Positions 8,741 to 18,520 of a DNA stretch of 64,000 bases are shown one piece after another (positions within the stretch are counted from its first letter, which is position 1; every line of letters starts with the position of its first letter). Below the pieces are notes generated by a model, which was given only the letters and a program-made list of their open reading frames with translations, did not search any database and was not told the DNA's origin. Source of the DNA: JACMLD01 sp040007355 (lineage in GTDB: Bacteria > Bacteroidota > Bacteroidia > Chitinophagales > Chitinophagaceae). The stretch spans positions 37,284 through 101,283 of the forward strand of contig JBDTVE010000251.1 in the NCBI GenBank assembly GCA_040007355.1. Reading direction: 5' to 3'. Made by a program: the position numbers and the translations under genes.

Positions 8741-8924
8741 TGCAGGATGCATGGCGCCGCTGGTAAAAAGCTTGTTGCCTTGGGTTATGCAGCCTTGCTG
8801 CAGCCTGCTAAAAACAGGTTTACGGGGTGCCAAACCAATCATTTTGTTGATAATGATATTTAAAACAAACTAAGAAGAATAAAATAAAGGCCCAATAGCA
8901 CGGATTTAATGAAAGCACAGACCG

Positions 8925-8957
8925 ATCCCCGGCAGGCAACTTCCGGGGATATTTTTT
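8925..8957 (+). terminator. Rho-independent terminator
   Basis: Arms ATCCCCGG (8925-8932) and CCGGGGAT (8943-8950) with a 10-nt loop, followed by a run of six T (8952-8957). It ends the yceI transcript. Confidence 0.75.
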
Positions 8958-9011
8958 GCATGTATGTTATATTGTTTTTTCTTGTTGGTTTTGCGGAGGG
9001 CTTGCCCGGAA

Positions 9012-9330
9012 TTAACCTTGGCTTATCTTAACTATCCAAACACGCCAGCGATAGCCCATAGCACTGAGATGTCGACGACAGGTGCGCTGTATTTTTGCTT
9101 CGTTGCCGTTTAACCTTCTGCCCGTACCCATTTGGCTCCTTAAAATCATCCTCATCGCCAAAATTAATGGCAACAGAGGAATCCTTTTTATCGGTATTCG
9201 CAAAAACAGTATGTCCATTCCCTTTCCGACAATTATAAATTCATCGGGCGCAATATTGATGATGAAGCAAACGCTACGCATAGTTGGTGTGTTCGGCAAC
9301 CATACAGAGATAGGAAGCCGGCAGCCCGCG
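9012..9330 (-). pseudogene. C-terminal remnant of a GH35/DUF5597-type glycosidase
   Basis: On the minus strand the pieces FIINIAPDEFIIVGKGMDIL (one frame), AINFGDEDDFKEPNGYGQ (a second frame) and GRRLNGNEAKIQ (first frame again) follow each other. Together they resemble the tail of GH35 beta-galactosidases with a DUF5597 domain, which reads roughly PDEF-[IVL]-[IV]-G ... FxNGKWxxGRRLNGDE. At least two frame changes are needed and the catalytic N-terminal domain is absent. It lies directly downstream of the intact GH2 gene, so it may be the eroded next gene of the same cluster. The assignment rests on short motifs only. Confidence 0.45.
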
Positions 9331-9385
9331 CACATCGCTGGGCCACAAACACTAACCTGTATTTTATCTTCTGTTTTTGCATTTT

Positions 9386-11824
9386 CTATCTGGCAGTAAT
9401 GTACACGGTGGCTGTAGGCAGACCCGCGGCGGTTGCCTTCAGGGAAACGGTTCCTCGACGGCCATTGGACTGTATAACGGCAAGGCATAATCCATTAAAT
9501 GCGTTCCGCGACGTTGTTTTAAATGATTCCATGCTTACCGGGTTACCGTTATCCGTTCCTGCAATAAAACCGTTGCCATTTACTTCAAACTTTACCAGGT
9601 TATCTGCATCCGGCACCATGTTCCCATCTTTATCAACCAGTTTTGCGGTCACAAATGAAAGATCGGTTCCATCGGCATTGATGACGCTCCTGTCTGCTGT
9701 AAGTAAAATGGCCGCCGGCGCGCCCGCCGTATGGATGATTTTTTCCAAAACTGTTCTTTTGTTTTTCCTTGAAACCGCTTTTAAGGTACCCGGCGCATAG
9801 ACAACCCGCCACATCACGTGCAGATCATCCCCGTCTTTTTTCTTTATCCCCAGGGATTTACCGTTCAGGAAAAGTTCCACCTCGTCTGCGTTATTGTAAT
9901 AGGCCCATACATCAATTGTTTGACCGGGCGTCCAGTTCCAATGCGGGAAAATATGCAATACGGGTTTGCTGGTAAAAAGGCTTTGGTACAGGTAATACAC
10001 ATCTTTGGGAAAACCTGCCAGGTCAATGATACCAAAATAGGAACTGCGTGCCGGCCAGGGATAGGGCGTTGGTTCGCCAATATAATCAAACCCGGTCCAT
10101 ATGTACATGCCGCTGGCAAAATTGTATTTCAATAATTCTTTCAGGGTTTCTTCGTGGGTAGAACCCCAGGGCGCGGAACAATTGTCATACGCGGAGCAGG
10201 TAAGATCCGCATTGGGGCCTTCAAGAGATTTATTCGAGCGTTGGGGCCAGCGGCGGATACTGTCTGAAGGCATATCATAATGGCCTCGTGTCTGCAGTGC
10301 CGACACCGTTTCCGTGGCGATGAATTTTTTGCCGGGGAATTTGTTGGGAAAAGTCTTGTAGGCCCGGTGATTATAATTAAACCCTACCAGGTCCAGCGCA
10401 CCCGATTGATAGACGTCATTGCCCGGCACGGGATTGTTCAATGCCGAGGTAATGGGTCTGGTAGGGTCGAGCGATCTGACAATAGCAGCCAGTTCAGTTG
10501 CAATCAGTATCCCGGATGAATCATTTCCATCCTTACGTGCCCACTGTTCGGGAATCTCATTACCAATGCTCCAGATAAAAACCGATGGGTGGTTGCGGTC
10601 CCGCAATATTTGGTCTTGCAGGTCTTTTTTATGCCATTCATCCCAGTTAAGATGGTAATCATATTTATTCTTTGGTTTCTTCCACATATCAAAAGCTTCA
10701 TCCATAACAATAAAACCCATTTTATCGCATAGGTCAAGCAATTCCGGTGCGGGTGGGTTGTGCGAAGTACGGATACCATTGCAACCCATTCCTTTTAATA
10801 TTTCCAGTTGTCGTTCCAATGCCCTTTTGTTGATAGCGGTTCCCAGACAGCCAAGATCATGGTGATCACAAACCCCGATAATCTTAAGCGGTTTGCCATT
10901 GAGCGAAAATCCCTTATCGGAATCAAAATTAAAATAGCGGACGCCAAAGCGTGTACTGTACTCGTCTATTGTTTTCCCTTTTACCACCAACTGGGTAACC
11001 GCTTTATACAAATAGGGATGCTCAACCGACCATAAACGGGGTTTGTCGACAGTAAAATCCTGCGTCACCTCTTTTATTGATTTATTGCTGAAGTTTGCCA
11101 CGGCAACCCGTACCTGTATGGGTTTTAGCATTTCATCATAAATGGTTGTTTTCAACACTACTTCGGCAGATGCTTCCCGGCTGTTATAGATGGTTGTTTT
11201 GATGGCAACGGAAGCGGAACTTTCGGTGACCGCCGGGGTTGTGATGCTGGTACCCCATTGTTCCACAAATTGATCGGCCGTAGTAACCAACCATACATTC
11301 CGGTAGATACCCGAACCGCTGTACCAGCGCGAATTGGGTTGCTGGCTGTTATCAACCTTTACGGCAATGGTATTGGGTTTTTTGTTAAAATTCAGGTAGG
11401 GAGTAAGGTTATACCGGAACGAAATAAACCCATTGGGTCTTTTACCCAATGAATGCCCGTTGATAAATACTTCGCTATTACAGTAAACTCCGTCAAAATC
11501 TATGAAAACATTTTTATTCTTTGAAGCGGCCGGCAGGGTAAAGGTTTTGCGATACCAGCCCATACCACCGCGCAAGGCACCGCCGCCGGTTCCAGTTGGA
11601 CTGGTTGAATCAAACGGCAGTTCAATGCTCCAGTCGTGCGGCAATTGTAAACTGCGCCAGCCGGCATCGTCAAAATTTTCAGCGGCTGCATCATTTGCAT
11701 CCCCCAGGTAAAACTTCCAGTCTTTGTCAAAAGAAACGGTTCTTTCCGGGTCTTGTTGCGCGTTTACCTGCAGGGCGGCCAATGCAATAAACAGCATCAC
11801 GGTCTTTAGGGCAATTTTTTTCAT
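9386..11824 (-). CDS. Secreted glycoside hydrolase family 2 (beta-galactosidase-like)
   Basis: The 812-residue protein has a signal peptide (1-22, QVNAQ). Domains in order are: GH2 sugar-binding jelly roll (about 28-180, LPHDWSIELPF, GVYCNSEVFINGHSLGKRPNG), immunoglobulin-like sandwich (about 185-295), TIM barrel (about 300-600), DUF4982 (about 615-690) and a C-terminal Ig/invasin-like domain (about 700-812). The acid/base is Glu423 (WSIGNEIPEQW) and the likely nucleophile Glu505 (FIATETVSA). Members remove terminal beta-linked sugars, usually galactose, in the periplasm. The gene lies downstream of GMC and DUF1080 genes in a carbohydrate island. The specificity is inferred from the family. 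Confidence 0.94.
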   Translation of the reverse strand: MKKIALKTVMLFIALAALQVNAQQDPERTVSFDKDWKFYLGDANDAAAENFDDAGWRSLQLPHDWSIELPFDSTSPTGTGGGALRGGMGWYRKTFTLPAASKNKNVFIDFDGVYCNSEVFINGHSLGKRPNGFISFRYNLTPYLNFNKKPNTIAVKVDNSQQPNSRWYSGSGIYRNVWLVTTADQFVEQWGTSITTPAVTESSASVAIKTTIYNSREASAEVVLKTTIYDEMLKPIQVRVAVANFSNKSIKEVTQDFTVDKPRLWSVEHPYLYKAVTQLVVKGKTIDEYSTRFGVRYFNFDSDKGFSLNGKPLKIIGVCDHHDLGCLGTAINKRALERQLEILKGMGCNGIRTSHNPPAPELLDLCDKMGFIVMDEAFDMWKKPKNKYDYHLNWDEWHKKDLQDQILRDRNHPSVFIWSIGNEIPEQWARKDGNDSSGILIATELAAIVRSLDPTRPITSALNNPVPGNDVYQSGALDLVGFNYNHRAYKTFPNKFPGKKFIATETVSALQTRGHYDMPSDSIRRWPQRSNKSLEGPNADLTCSAYDNCSAPWGSTHEETLKELLKYNFASGMYIWTGFDYIGEPTPYPWPARSSYFGIIDLAGFPKDVYYLYQSLFTSKPVLHIFPHWNWTPGQTIDVWAYYNNADEVELFLNGKSLGIKKKDGDDLHVMWRVVYAPGTLKAVSRKNKRTVLEKIIHTAGAPAAILLTADRSVINADGTDLSFVTAKLVDKDGNMVPDADNLVKFEVNGNGFIAGTDNGNPVSMESFKTTSRNAFNGLCLAVIQSNGRRGTVSLKATAAGLPTATVYITAR

Positions 11825-12017
11825 TATATTATTGAATTAGTATGATGAGCATTTCCGGTACTGTTCAAATCTATTGATGAGGGGGTGCCGGTGTTACAGT
11901 TTTGCCCCCGTGCTTTTTTTGAGCCTGCCGGCACCGTACAGATTAAAAACGGCTGATGGCAGTCTGGGTAAAATTAAACAAGTGCATCGGCTTATTTATA
12001 CCGCGCTGGTATTTTTA

Positions 12018-12515
12018 TTAGCCCAGTTTATAGAAATGGATACTTTCGTTGTTTCTGGCAATTGCAAAAACCGTTTTGTTACCAAGGGTTTTTATTGGTT
12101 TGATGTCTCTTTATTCGGCTGAATAATTTGTCGCCGCTTTTTTCGTCGTTCACCCGCCGAATGGAAAAATCACCATAGCTTTTATTTGAAGGAACAGCTT
12201 GATTTACCAGGAACATATCCAGGTTGCAGTAGTGGACACAATCAAAAAATACGGTCTGTTGAAACCTTCCACATCCAATCCATATTCCTTTGCGCGTTCG
12301 GTGAACCCAACCATGTTCGCGGTTTTCCCGGAGGGATTGCTGCACCGTTATTAAAAGAGTCGTTTCGTTCTTGCAGGTTTTTGTATCCGCCAACTTCCGA
12401 TATATAACTATCCAGGAGGCCGTCGGCATTTACATCGGCCATGGTTACCCGGTTTGTTGCAGGCAGCCAACAGTGAGACGCTGCATAAGCAGTATAGAAA
12501 ACATTTGTAAGTCAT
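12018..12515 (-). pseudogene. Doubly deleted FG-GAP/VCBS (ASPIC/UnbV) lipoprotein gene
   Basis: On the minus strand a lipoprotein-type start (MTYKCFLYCLCSVSLLAAC at 12515) is followed in another frame by VTMADVNADGLLDSYISEVG, then by FDCVHYCNLDMFLVNQAV and SYGDFSIRRVNDEKSGDKLF, and finally by KTVFAIARNNESIHFYKLG and a stop at 12020-12018. Each piece matches a region of VCBS lipoproteins such as the intact 1135-residue one at 15113-18520: signal and first Ca-binding loop, a later loop plus SGDKL segment, and the extreme C-terminus. About 500 nt remain of an expected about 3.4 kb, so large internal deletions plus frameshifts destroyed it. It lies between the GMC and GH2 genes, on the same strand. 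Confidence 0.75.
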
Positions 12516-12563
12516 TTAGACGACAATAGAGACAATTAAATTCCCGTAACCTGGTTTGACTGC

Positions 12564-14294
12564 TCAGATATTTCCTTTTTTTAGTTCTCCCATGGCAAAA
12601 TCCGCCGCCCTGGCTGTTAACGCCATATAGGTAAGTGAGGGGTTCTGGCAGGCGCTGGATACCATGCAGGCGCCATCGGTCACAAAAATATTTTTAGCCT
12701 CCCATACCTGGTTGTGCGCGTTAAGTACCGATGTTTTGGGGTCTTTCCCCATCCGGGCGCTGCCCATTTCATGAATGCCCTGGCCGATATTATAATCTTT
12801 GTCCCAGGTTTTAATATTTTTTACTCCGGCCGCTTCAAACATGGCCACCAGTTCTTTGATAATGTCTTTACGCATTTTCAATTCGTTCTCTTTCAGCCCC
12901 GCATCCATGGTAAGCACGGGTAGACCCCATTTGTCTTTAACAGTTTTATTCAACGATACTGTATTTTCGTGGTAAGGCAAAATCTCTCCAAAACCTGTTG
13001 CGCCAATGGTCCAGCCACCAGGTTCCGTGAGTGCGTCTTTGAAATCCGACCCAATGTTTAATTCAGCAACATCGCGGGACCATCCCTGGCGACTGGCACT
13101 TCCCTGGTACCCGTATCCGCGCAGAAAATCACGTTTATCGCCGTACAGGTTGGCAAACCGCGTAATATAAAAACCATTTGCACGACGCCCATAATAGTAT
13201 TTGTCTTCGTAGCCTTCCACGGTGCCCTCGGCGCCCAGCATATAGTGATGATCCATAATATTATGCCCCAGTTCACCGCTGCTGCTGCCCAGGCCTTCGG
13301 GCCATATATCCGTAGCCGAATTCATCAATACCCAGGCGCTGTTCAATGCAGACGCATTCAGAAAAACAATTTTAGAATAAAATTCATAGGTCTTGTTTGT
13401 TTCTGCATCCAGCACTTCAACACCGGTTGCCCTTTTTGTATTTTTATCGAAGATGATCCGGGTAACAATACTCCAGGGTCTTACCGTTAGATTGCCGGTA
13501 GCCCGGGCCGCGGGTAAGGTAGACGACTGCGTGCTGAAATATCCGCCAAAGGGGCAACCTTCCCAGCAACGGTTCCTGAACTGGCATTGCGTTCTGCCCG
13601 GAATTGCTTGGGTAAGATTGGCTACGCGGCCAATCACCATATGGCGCTGTTCCTTATAAAAAGATTTTATTCTTGCGGCAACATCCTTTTCAACACAATT
13701 GAGTTCCATGGGTGGCAAAAAATGTCCATCGGGCAAATGGGCCAGACCTTCTTTTGAGCCACTGATCCCCGCAAATTTTTCCACATAATCGTACCAGGGT
13801 GCTATCTCCTTATACCGGATGGGCCAGTCAATGGCGATGCCGTCTTTTGCATTGGCATCAAAATCCAGGTCGCTTAACCGGTAGCTTTGCCGGCCCCATA
13901 AAAGGGAGCGGCCACCCAGCTGGTAACTGCGCCACCACGCAAACGGTTGTGCCTGCACGTAAGGAGATTCCTTTTCATTGACCCAGGAATCCAGGATAGC
14001 TTCCTGTGCAGCCGTTCCGTACATAGCCCAGTCTCTTGATATCACAGGATTGTCTTTAGTGTATTGCAGGGGCGCTTTACCACGGTGTGTAAACTGCCAG
14101 GGATCTTTGTCGGCAGAAGTATAGTCCTTTATATGCTCGTGCGGACGGCCGCGTTCCAGCATTAATACTTTTAATCCTTTTTCTGTTAACTCTTTTGCCG
14201 CCCAGCCTCCGCTGATGCCGGATCCTATGATAACGGCATCATAGGTGTACTGTTCAACAGCTTTATTGTTTACAAGAAGAGTATCGCCCGGCAT
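12564..14294 (-). CDS. GMC-family FAD-dependent oxidoreductase
   Basis: The 576-residue protein opens with the FAD Rossmann motif VIIGSGISGG (GxGxxG at 24-29). The C-terminal GMC substrate domain carries His508 (GIHEMGSARMG) and Asn551 (ACQNPSLTYMAL), the usual catalytic pair. A cluster Cys237-x5-Cys243-x3-Cys247-Pro resembles the 3Fe-4S binding region of membrane-linked FAD sugar dehydrogenases. No signal or Tat motif is visible. Neighbours are a DUF1080 protein upstream (119-nt gap) and a VCBS lipoprotein; GMC enzymes in such clusters oxidise glycosides at C3 to 3-keto forms. The small partner (gluconate 2-dehydrogenase subunit 3 type) often found alongside is not in the window. The substrate is inferred from context. 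Confidence 0.9.
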   Translation of the reverse strand: MPGDTLLVNNKAVEQYTYDAVIIGSGISGGWAAKELTEKGLKVLMLERGRPHEHIKDYTSADKDPWQFTHRGKAPLQYTKDNPVISRDWAMYGTAAQEAILDSWVNEKESPYVQAQPFAWWRSYQLGGRSLLWGRQSYRLSDLDFDANAKDGIAIDWPIRYKEIAPWYDYVEKFAGISGSKEGLAHLPDGHFLPPMELNCVEKDVAARIKSFYKEQRHMVIGRVANLTQAIPGRTQCQFRNRCWEGCPFGGYFSTQSSTLPAARATGNLTVRPWSIVTRIIFDKNTKRATGVEVLDAETNKTYEFYSKIVFLNASALNSAWVLMNSATDIWPEGLGSSSGELGHNIMDHHYMLGAEGTVEGYEDKYYYGRRANGFYITRFANLYGDKRDFLRGYGYQGSASRQGWSRDVAELNIGSDFKDALTEPGGWTIGATGFGEILPYHENTVSLNKTVKDKWGLPVLTMDAGLKENELKMRKDIIKELVAMFEAAGVKNIKTWDKDYNIGQGIHEMGSARMGKDPKTSVLNAHNQVWEAKNIFVTDGACMVSSACQNPSLTYMALTARAADFAMGELKKGNI

Positions 14295-14413
14295 AGTATT
14301 GTTTTATATCTTGTGAGCGTTTTTTATTGACCGCATTTCAGTGCTATTCCATATGGTTGCGTAGCACACTGCTACTGCATCACATTAGTGATTACGCCGA
14401 CCCTGCTTTATCG

Positions 14414-15076
14414 TTATTTCAATGTTTCTATTTCTATTTTCCGGTAATAGATCTCCGCGCCTTCGGACTGGATAATGATCCGCCCTTTGCTAATGCTTGG
14501 ATCGGTTGCCTCGTTTACTACTTTACCATTTACAATATGGGTAATTCTGCCGTTATTGGCGATCACTTCTACGCGGTTCCATTGGCCATAAGGGTTCTCC
14601 GCATCTGTTTTCTTTTTGGCGGTGGCATAATCCTTCGGCGCTGTTCGTATGCCATTTACTACAATGGTAACGCTATCAACCATCCAGAAATCTCCCACAT
14701 CGCCTTCCTGTATCTGGCATTCAATGCTTTTGGGCCATATCTTGTCTTTTGTCAACTGCACAAAATATAATATACCGTTATCCCTTTTGATGGTGTCTGC
14801 ATCGCGGGGCGGATATTTCTTTGTTCCCCATTTGAACTCCACCACCAGGTGAAAATTAGCAAATTCGTCTTTGGTGCAGAGATAGCCAAATTCCTTCCCG
14901 GAAATATGCAGAAGTCCTTTCTCAACGGAAAAGACCTTGTCTGGGTCATCCGTACCATTGGTTTTTAGAAACCGGTGCCAGTTCTGCAGATTTTTTCCAT
15001 TGAACAGCGCGTGCATACCTTGCGCCTGACCGTTATAATAAACAAATATTAAAAAAAGAAGGGCTAACTTTTTCAT
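14414..15076 (-). CDS. DUF1080 protein, 3-keto-disaccharide hydrolase family
   Basis: The 220-residue secreted protein has a signal peptide (1-18, YNGQAQG) and one concanavalin-like beta-sandwich of the PF06439 type. It starts with LFNGKNLQNWHRF and carries FHLVVEFKWG, NGILYFVQ, ECQIQEGDVGDFW and a closing KGRIIIQSEGAEIYYRKIEI. Members have been shown to hydrolyse 3-keto-glycosides, and others remain uncharacterised. Here it lies between the VCBS lipoprotein (36-nt gap) and the GMC oxidoreductase, which fits an oxidise-then-hydrolyse route for glycosides in the periplasm. That route is inferred from gene order. Confidence 0.9.
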   Translation of the reverse strand: MKKLALLFLIFVYYNGQAQGMHALFNGKNLQNWHRFLKTNGTDDPDKVFSVEKGLLHISGKEFGYLCTKDEFANFHLVVEFKWGTKKYPPRDADTIKRDNGILYFVQLTKDKIWPKSIECQIQEGDVGDFWMVDSVTIVVNGIRTAPKDYATAKKKTDAENPYGQWNRVEVIANNGRITHIVNGKVVNEATDPSISKGRIIIQSEGAEIYYRKIEIETLK

Positions 15077-15112
15077 TGTTATGTATTTATTTGGTTTAAA
15101 ATAATTATTGTT

Positions 15113-18100
15113 TTAAGAGGCTGGTTTACGAAGGCCACCTGGTTTTTTTATTAGAGATTTTGCAGCAGGCAATTCATAAAACCTGGGTGCCTCATTGTTC
15201 ATGGCAAAGATGGTCAGCGCTTTGTTGCCTGCTTTAACGGTTGTGATATTACGTACCTGTCCTTTAACCAGAATGCCGCTCTGCATTTCGTTTACCGTTG
15301 TAAAATTACCTTTGCCATCGCCTTTGAGCAACAATCCGTAGCTGGCATCATATATCCCCGCCTCCGGTTTACTCTGGTAAAAATTACCACCCAGCAAGAT
15401 GTCCATCTGCCCGTCTCCGTCATAGTCTTCTACCGACAACCCATATACACACGAAAACTGCGCCTCCACCGGTAAGGGGTTCAGGCTGAACCCGCCCTTG
15501 CCGTTGTTCAGTAGCACGCTGCTCCGCATTTCCCGGGCTTCCAGCTTCACCGCATTTTCCAGTTGCTCGGGGGTAAAAATATCTTCTATCGTCTGTTCCT
15601 TGTAGTTCTCATATTTTAAATACTTTTTCTTCAGGTATGGCAGCTCCCCTACCAGGTCGTGACGAAGCGCCACCGGGTAGGCCTTGTCTCCATTGTAACA
15701 CGTTATTACTTGTTCTACGTTCCCGTTGCCATCAAAATCACTTACATACATCCGTACCGGTTTGTTCACGCTGCATTTAAACCTCGAGTTCAACCCATGG
15801 TTGCCCGCTACGATGTCCGGGTAACCATCTCCGTTTATATCTGCTACCACCAACCGATTCCACCAGCCATTGCTCGCTGATAATCCCGCTGCCCCGGTGG
15901 TTTCCCTTAATTGACCGTTCTCATTGTGGAATATCCGTACCGGCATATACTCGCCTGTTACCACCAAATCCATTTTCCCATCCCGGTCGTAATCAAACCA
16001 TTTGGCATCCGTTATCATCCCGGCCGTTTCAAGCGCCGGGCATACCTGCGCCGTTATATCGGTAAATATACCCTTGCCGTTGTTCTGCAGCACATACCCT
16101 TTGCACGGGTAACCATACATAAACGGTTTCAGTCTTACCCCAACAAACAGATCCTGGTCGCCGTCTCCATCGAAGTCTGAAGCCGTTACACAGGAGGCGC
16201 TTTCAAATACCGTTGCCGAGGGAAGCAACTGTGGTGATTTATTAAAGTTCCCATGGCCGTCATTGATATACAAACGGCTGATCAGTTCCGTTGATTTCGC
16301 CGAAAACTCATTGCCACCGCTGCATACAAACAAATCCTGGTCCCCGTCTCCGTCTGCATCAAAAAACAAACAATCCGTGTCTTCACTTCCCTTATCCTTT
16401 TCCAGTAATGACTCGTTGCTTTTTTTAAACCGGCCGTTCCGTTCCTGGAGGTATAGCGCCCCGGCCTGGTCTTTGGCTCCGCAGATATAAATATCCTCCA
16501 GTCCATCCCCGTTTACATCGCCCTTGGCCATCCGAGGCCCTTCGGTGCTGAGCATATGGAAGATCAGTTTATCACGGTCAAAATCAGAGAACTCATTCTC
16601 TCGGTGTACAAAATCTATCCCGTAATTACTGCTGCTTTCTTTGAAGATGGTGGGCAAGGCTGCTTTAGCGGTTCGGGCTGCCATGGGCGGTGAACCATTC
16701 TCCTGTTTTACCCTTAATATCCGGTTGGGTTTTATATCCCGTATTGTTTCCTGTCTTCCGTCGGGCCAGTGTACTACCAACGAATCTATCTTTTCTGTTT
16801 TGCCCAGCCCAAAGTTCATCCGGCTGTCCACCGTTGATTCAAAACCCCGCATGGGCATCTCTTCCAGGTAAGAAAGCGTATGGTTATAATACACCGTTAC
16901 GCCTGTCCCGATGCCAAACCGGTTCTTCCCGCTTCCTTCCAGTATCACTTTCAAAAATTTATTCTCGGGGTGCTGCTGTATGCTCTGGTTGCGGTATACA
17001 AAGGCCGGCATGTTTACATTGTTCACCACCAAGTCCAGGTCACCATCGTTATCCAGGTCGCCGTATGCACTCCCATTTGAAAATCCCGGCGCATCCAATC
17101 CCCATTCAGCGGAACGGTTCGTAAACGTTAGATCCCCGTTATTGCTGTACGCATAGTTTGATATCGGGTTGGAGGGTATTAAATCAATCAGTGCTTTGTA
17201 GTTTCCCTTTTGTTTATTTGCTACAATCCCGTTCATGATCTCGCGGTTGGAAATATACTGGATATAATCTTCGTTGGTAAGATCCTGGTATATTCCGTTG
17301 GCAATAAAGATGTCCTTCAGACCGTCGTTATTCAAATCGGCTATCAGGGCTCCCCAGCTCCAGTCGGTGGCGCTCACTCCGGCCAGCCGGCCTATCTCGC
17401 TAAAGGTCTTATTGCCATTGTTCAGCTGCAACGTATTCCGGGTAAACTGATGAAAATAATCATATTTAAGATCCAGCTGGTATTTATCCCAGTTCTCAAA
17501 AGTGGTGTTTACCTTAATGCGGGCTTCCTTTTCCGGTAGCATTTCGGTAACAAAAATATCGGGTTTCCCGTCGTTGTTAATATCGGCCATATCGGCACCC
17601 ATAGAAGCGTTACTGATGCTGTGCATGCTCGATTCCAGCGATTCGGTGAACGTACCGTCTTTATTGTTGATATATAAATAGTCCCTTTCAAAAAAATCAT
17701 TCGATACATAGATATCCTGCCAGCCGTCACCATTCACATCGCCCACCGTTACACCCATTCCAAAACCAATAATGCTTCCGTAGATATTGGCCTGGGCGCT
17801 CACATCGGTAAAATGGCTGCCATCATTGCGATATAGTTTGTGCCCCCCGAGCGAATCCCTTACATTACGCTCATTGTGCTGGAGATTAAAACTGCCGATG
17901 GGCTTAAATGAATTATTCAGCAGGAACAGGTCCAGGTCACCATCGTGGTCATAGTCGAAAAAAGCGGCGTGCGTGGAATAGCCCTTGTCTGCGAGCCCGT
18001 AGGCAGCCGCCTCTTCGGTAAAATGGAGATTGCCGTTATTGATATACAGTTCGTTTTGCTTATTGTCGTTTTTTATATCACCGCTGTTGCAAACATAGAT

Positions 18101-18520
18101 GTCCAGCAAGCCATCCCCGTTTACATCGGCCATGCTTACACCGGTTGACCATTTTCCTTTTTTTAATATGCCAGCCTTCTCAGTAATATCCTCAAATTTA
18201 AAATTCCCCTTGTTTAAATAAAGCCGGTTGGGCAGCATATTGGCGGTAAAAAAAATATCTATCAGGCCATCGTTGTTGATATCGCCCAGGGCAACCCCGC
18301 CGCCGTTATAGAAATTGCGGTATGAAAAAACATTAAACTGGTCGTCGTAGGTGAGTTTGTTAATGAAATCAATATTGGTAGAATCCTGCGGAAGTGTTTC
18401 AAAAAGTGTTGTTTCCTTTTTCCCGCCCTGTTTACAGGCAGCCAGCAGCAGCACCATCGGCAGCAGGTATAAAACGGCTTTTCTGAGCGTCCCGTTTGCA
18501 ACAAATCCTTTCCTTCTCAT
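15113..18520 (-). CDS. FG-GAP/VCBS repeat lipoprotein with ASPIC/UnbV domain
   Basis: The 1135-residue protein has a lipoprotein signal (PMVLLLAAC, Cys29). About fourteen Ca-binding loops of the DxNxDGxxD type follow (for example DVNGDGLLDIYV, DYDHDGDLDLFL, DADGDGDQDLFV), forming two integrin-alpha-like beta-propellers. Between them, at about residues 520-610, lies an ASPIC/UnbV domain (FGIGTGVTVYY ... LVVHWPDGRQETI). Such proteins sit on the cell surface or in the outer membrane of Bacteroidota and often accompany SusC/SusD or glycosidase genes; no enzymatic activity is known. It is the first gene of the minus-strand series with DUF1080 and GMC genes. A decayed paralogue lies at 12018-12515. 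Confidence 0.93.
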   Translation of the reverse strand: MRRKGFVANGTLRKAVLYLLPMVLLLAACKQGGKKETTLFETLPQDSTNIDFINKLTYDDQFNVFSYRNFYNGGGVALGDINNDGLIDIFFTANMLPNRLYLNKGNFKFEDITEKAGILKKGKWSTGVSMADVNGDGLLDIYVCNSGDIKNDNKQNELYINNGNLHFTEEAAAYGLADKGYSTHAAFFDYDHDGDLDLFLLNNSFKPIGSFNLQHNERNVRDSLGGHKLYRNDGSHFTDVSAQANIYGSIIGFGMGVTVGDVNGDGWQDIYVSNDFFERDYLYINNKDGTFTESLESSMHSISNASMGADMADINNDGKPDIFVTEMLPEKEARIKVNTTFENWDKYQLDLKYDYFHQFTRNTLQLNNGNKTFSEIGRLAGVSATDWSWGALIADLNNDGLKDIFIANGIYQDLTNEDYIQYISNREIMNGIVANKQKGNYKALIDLIPSNPISNYAYSNNGDLTFTNRSAEWGLDAPGFSNGSAYGDLDNDGDLDLVVNNVNMPAFVYRNQSIQQHPENKFLKVILEGSGKNRFGIGTGVTVYYNHTLSYLEEMPMRGFESTVDSRMNFGLGKTEKIDSLVVHWPDGRQETIRDIKPNRILRVKQENGSPPMAARTAKAALPTIFKESSSNYGIDFVHRENEFSDFDRDKLIFHMLSTEGPRMAKGDVNGDGLEDIYICGAKDQAGALYLQERNGRFKKSNESLLEKDKGSEDTDCLFFDADGDGDQDLFVCSGGNEFSAKSTELISRLYINDGHGNFNKSPQLLPSATVFESASCVTASDFDGDGDQDLFVGVRLKPFMYGYPCKGYVLQNNGKGIFTDITAQVCPALETAGMITDAKWFDYDRDGKMDLVVTGEYMPVRIFHNENGQLRETTGAAGLSASNGWWNRLVVADINGDGYPDIVAGNHGLNSRFKCSVNKPVRMYVSDFDGNGNVEQVITCYNGDKAYPVALRHDLVGELPYLKKKYLKYENYKEQTIEDIFTPEQLENAVKLEAREMRSSVLLNNGKGGFSLNPLPVEAQFSCVYGLSVEDYDGDGQMDILLGGNFYQSKPEAGIYDASYGLLLKGDGKGNFTTVNEMQSGILVKGQVRNITTVKAGNKALTIFAMNNEAPRFYELPAAKSLIKKPGGLRKPAS

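Noticed and set aside
12079..12442. Two minus-strand open frames of 116 and 66 codons
   Set aside because: They are pieces of one frameshifted VCBS gene, not separate genes.
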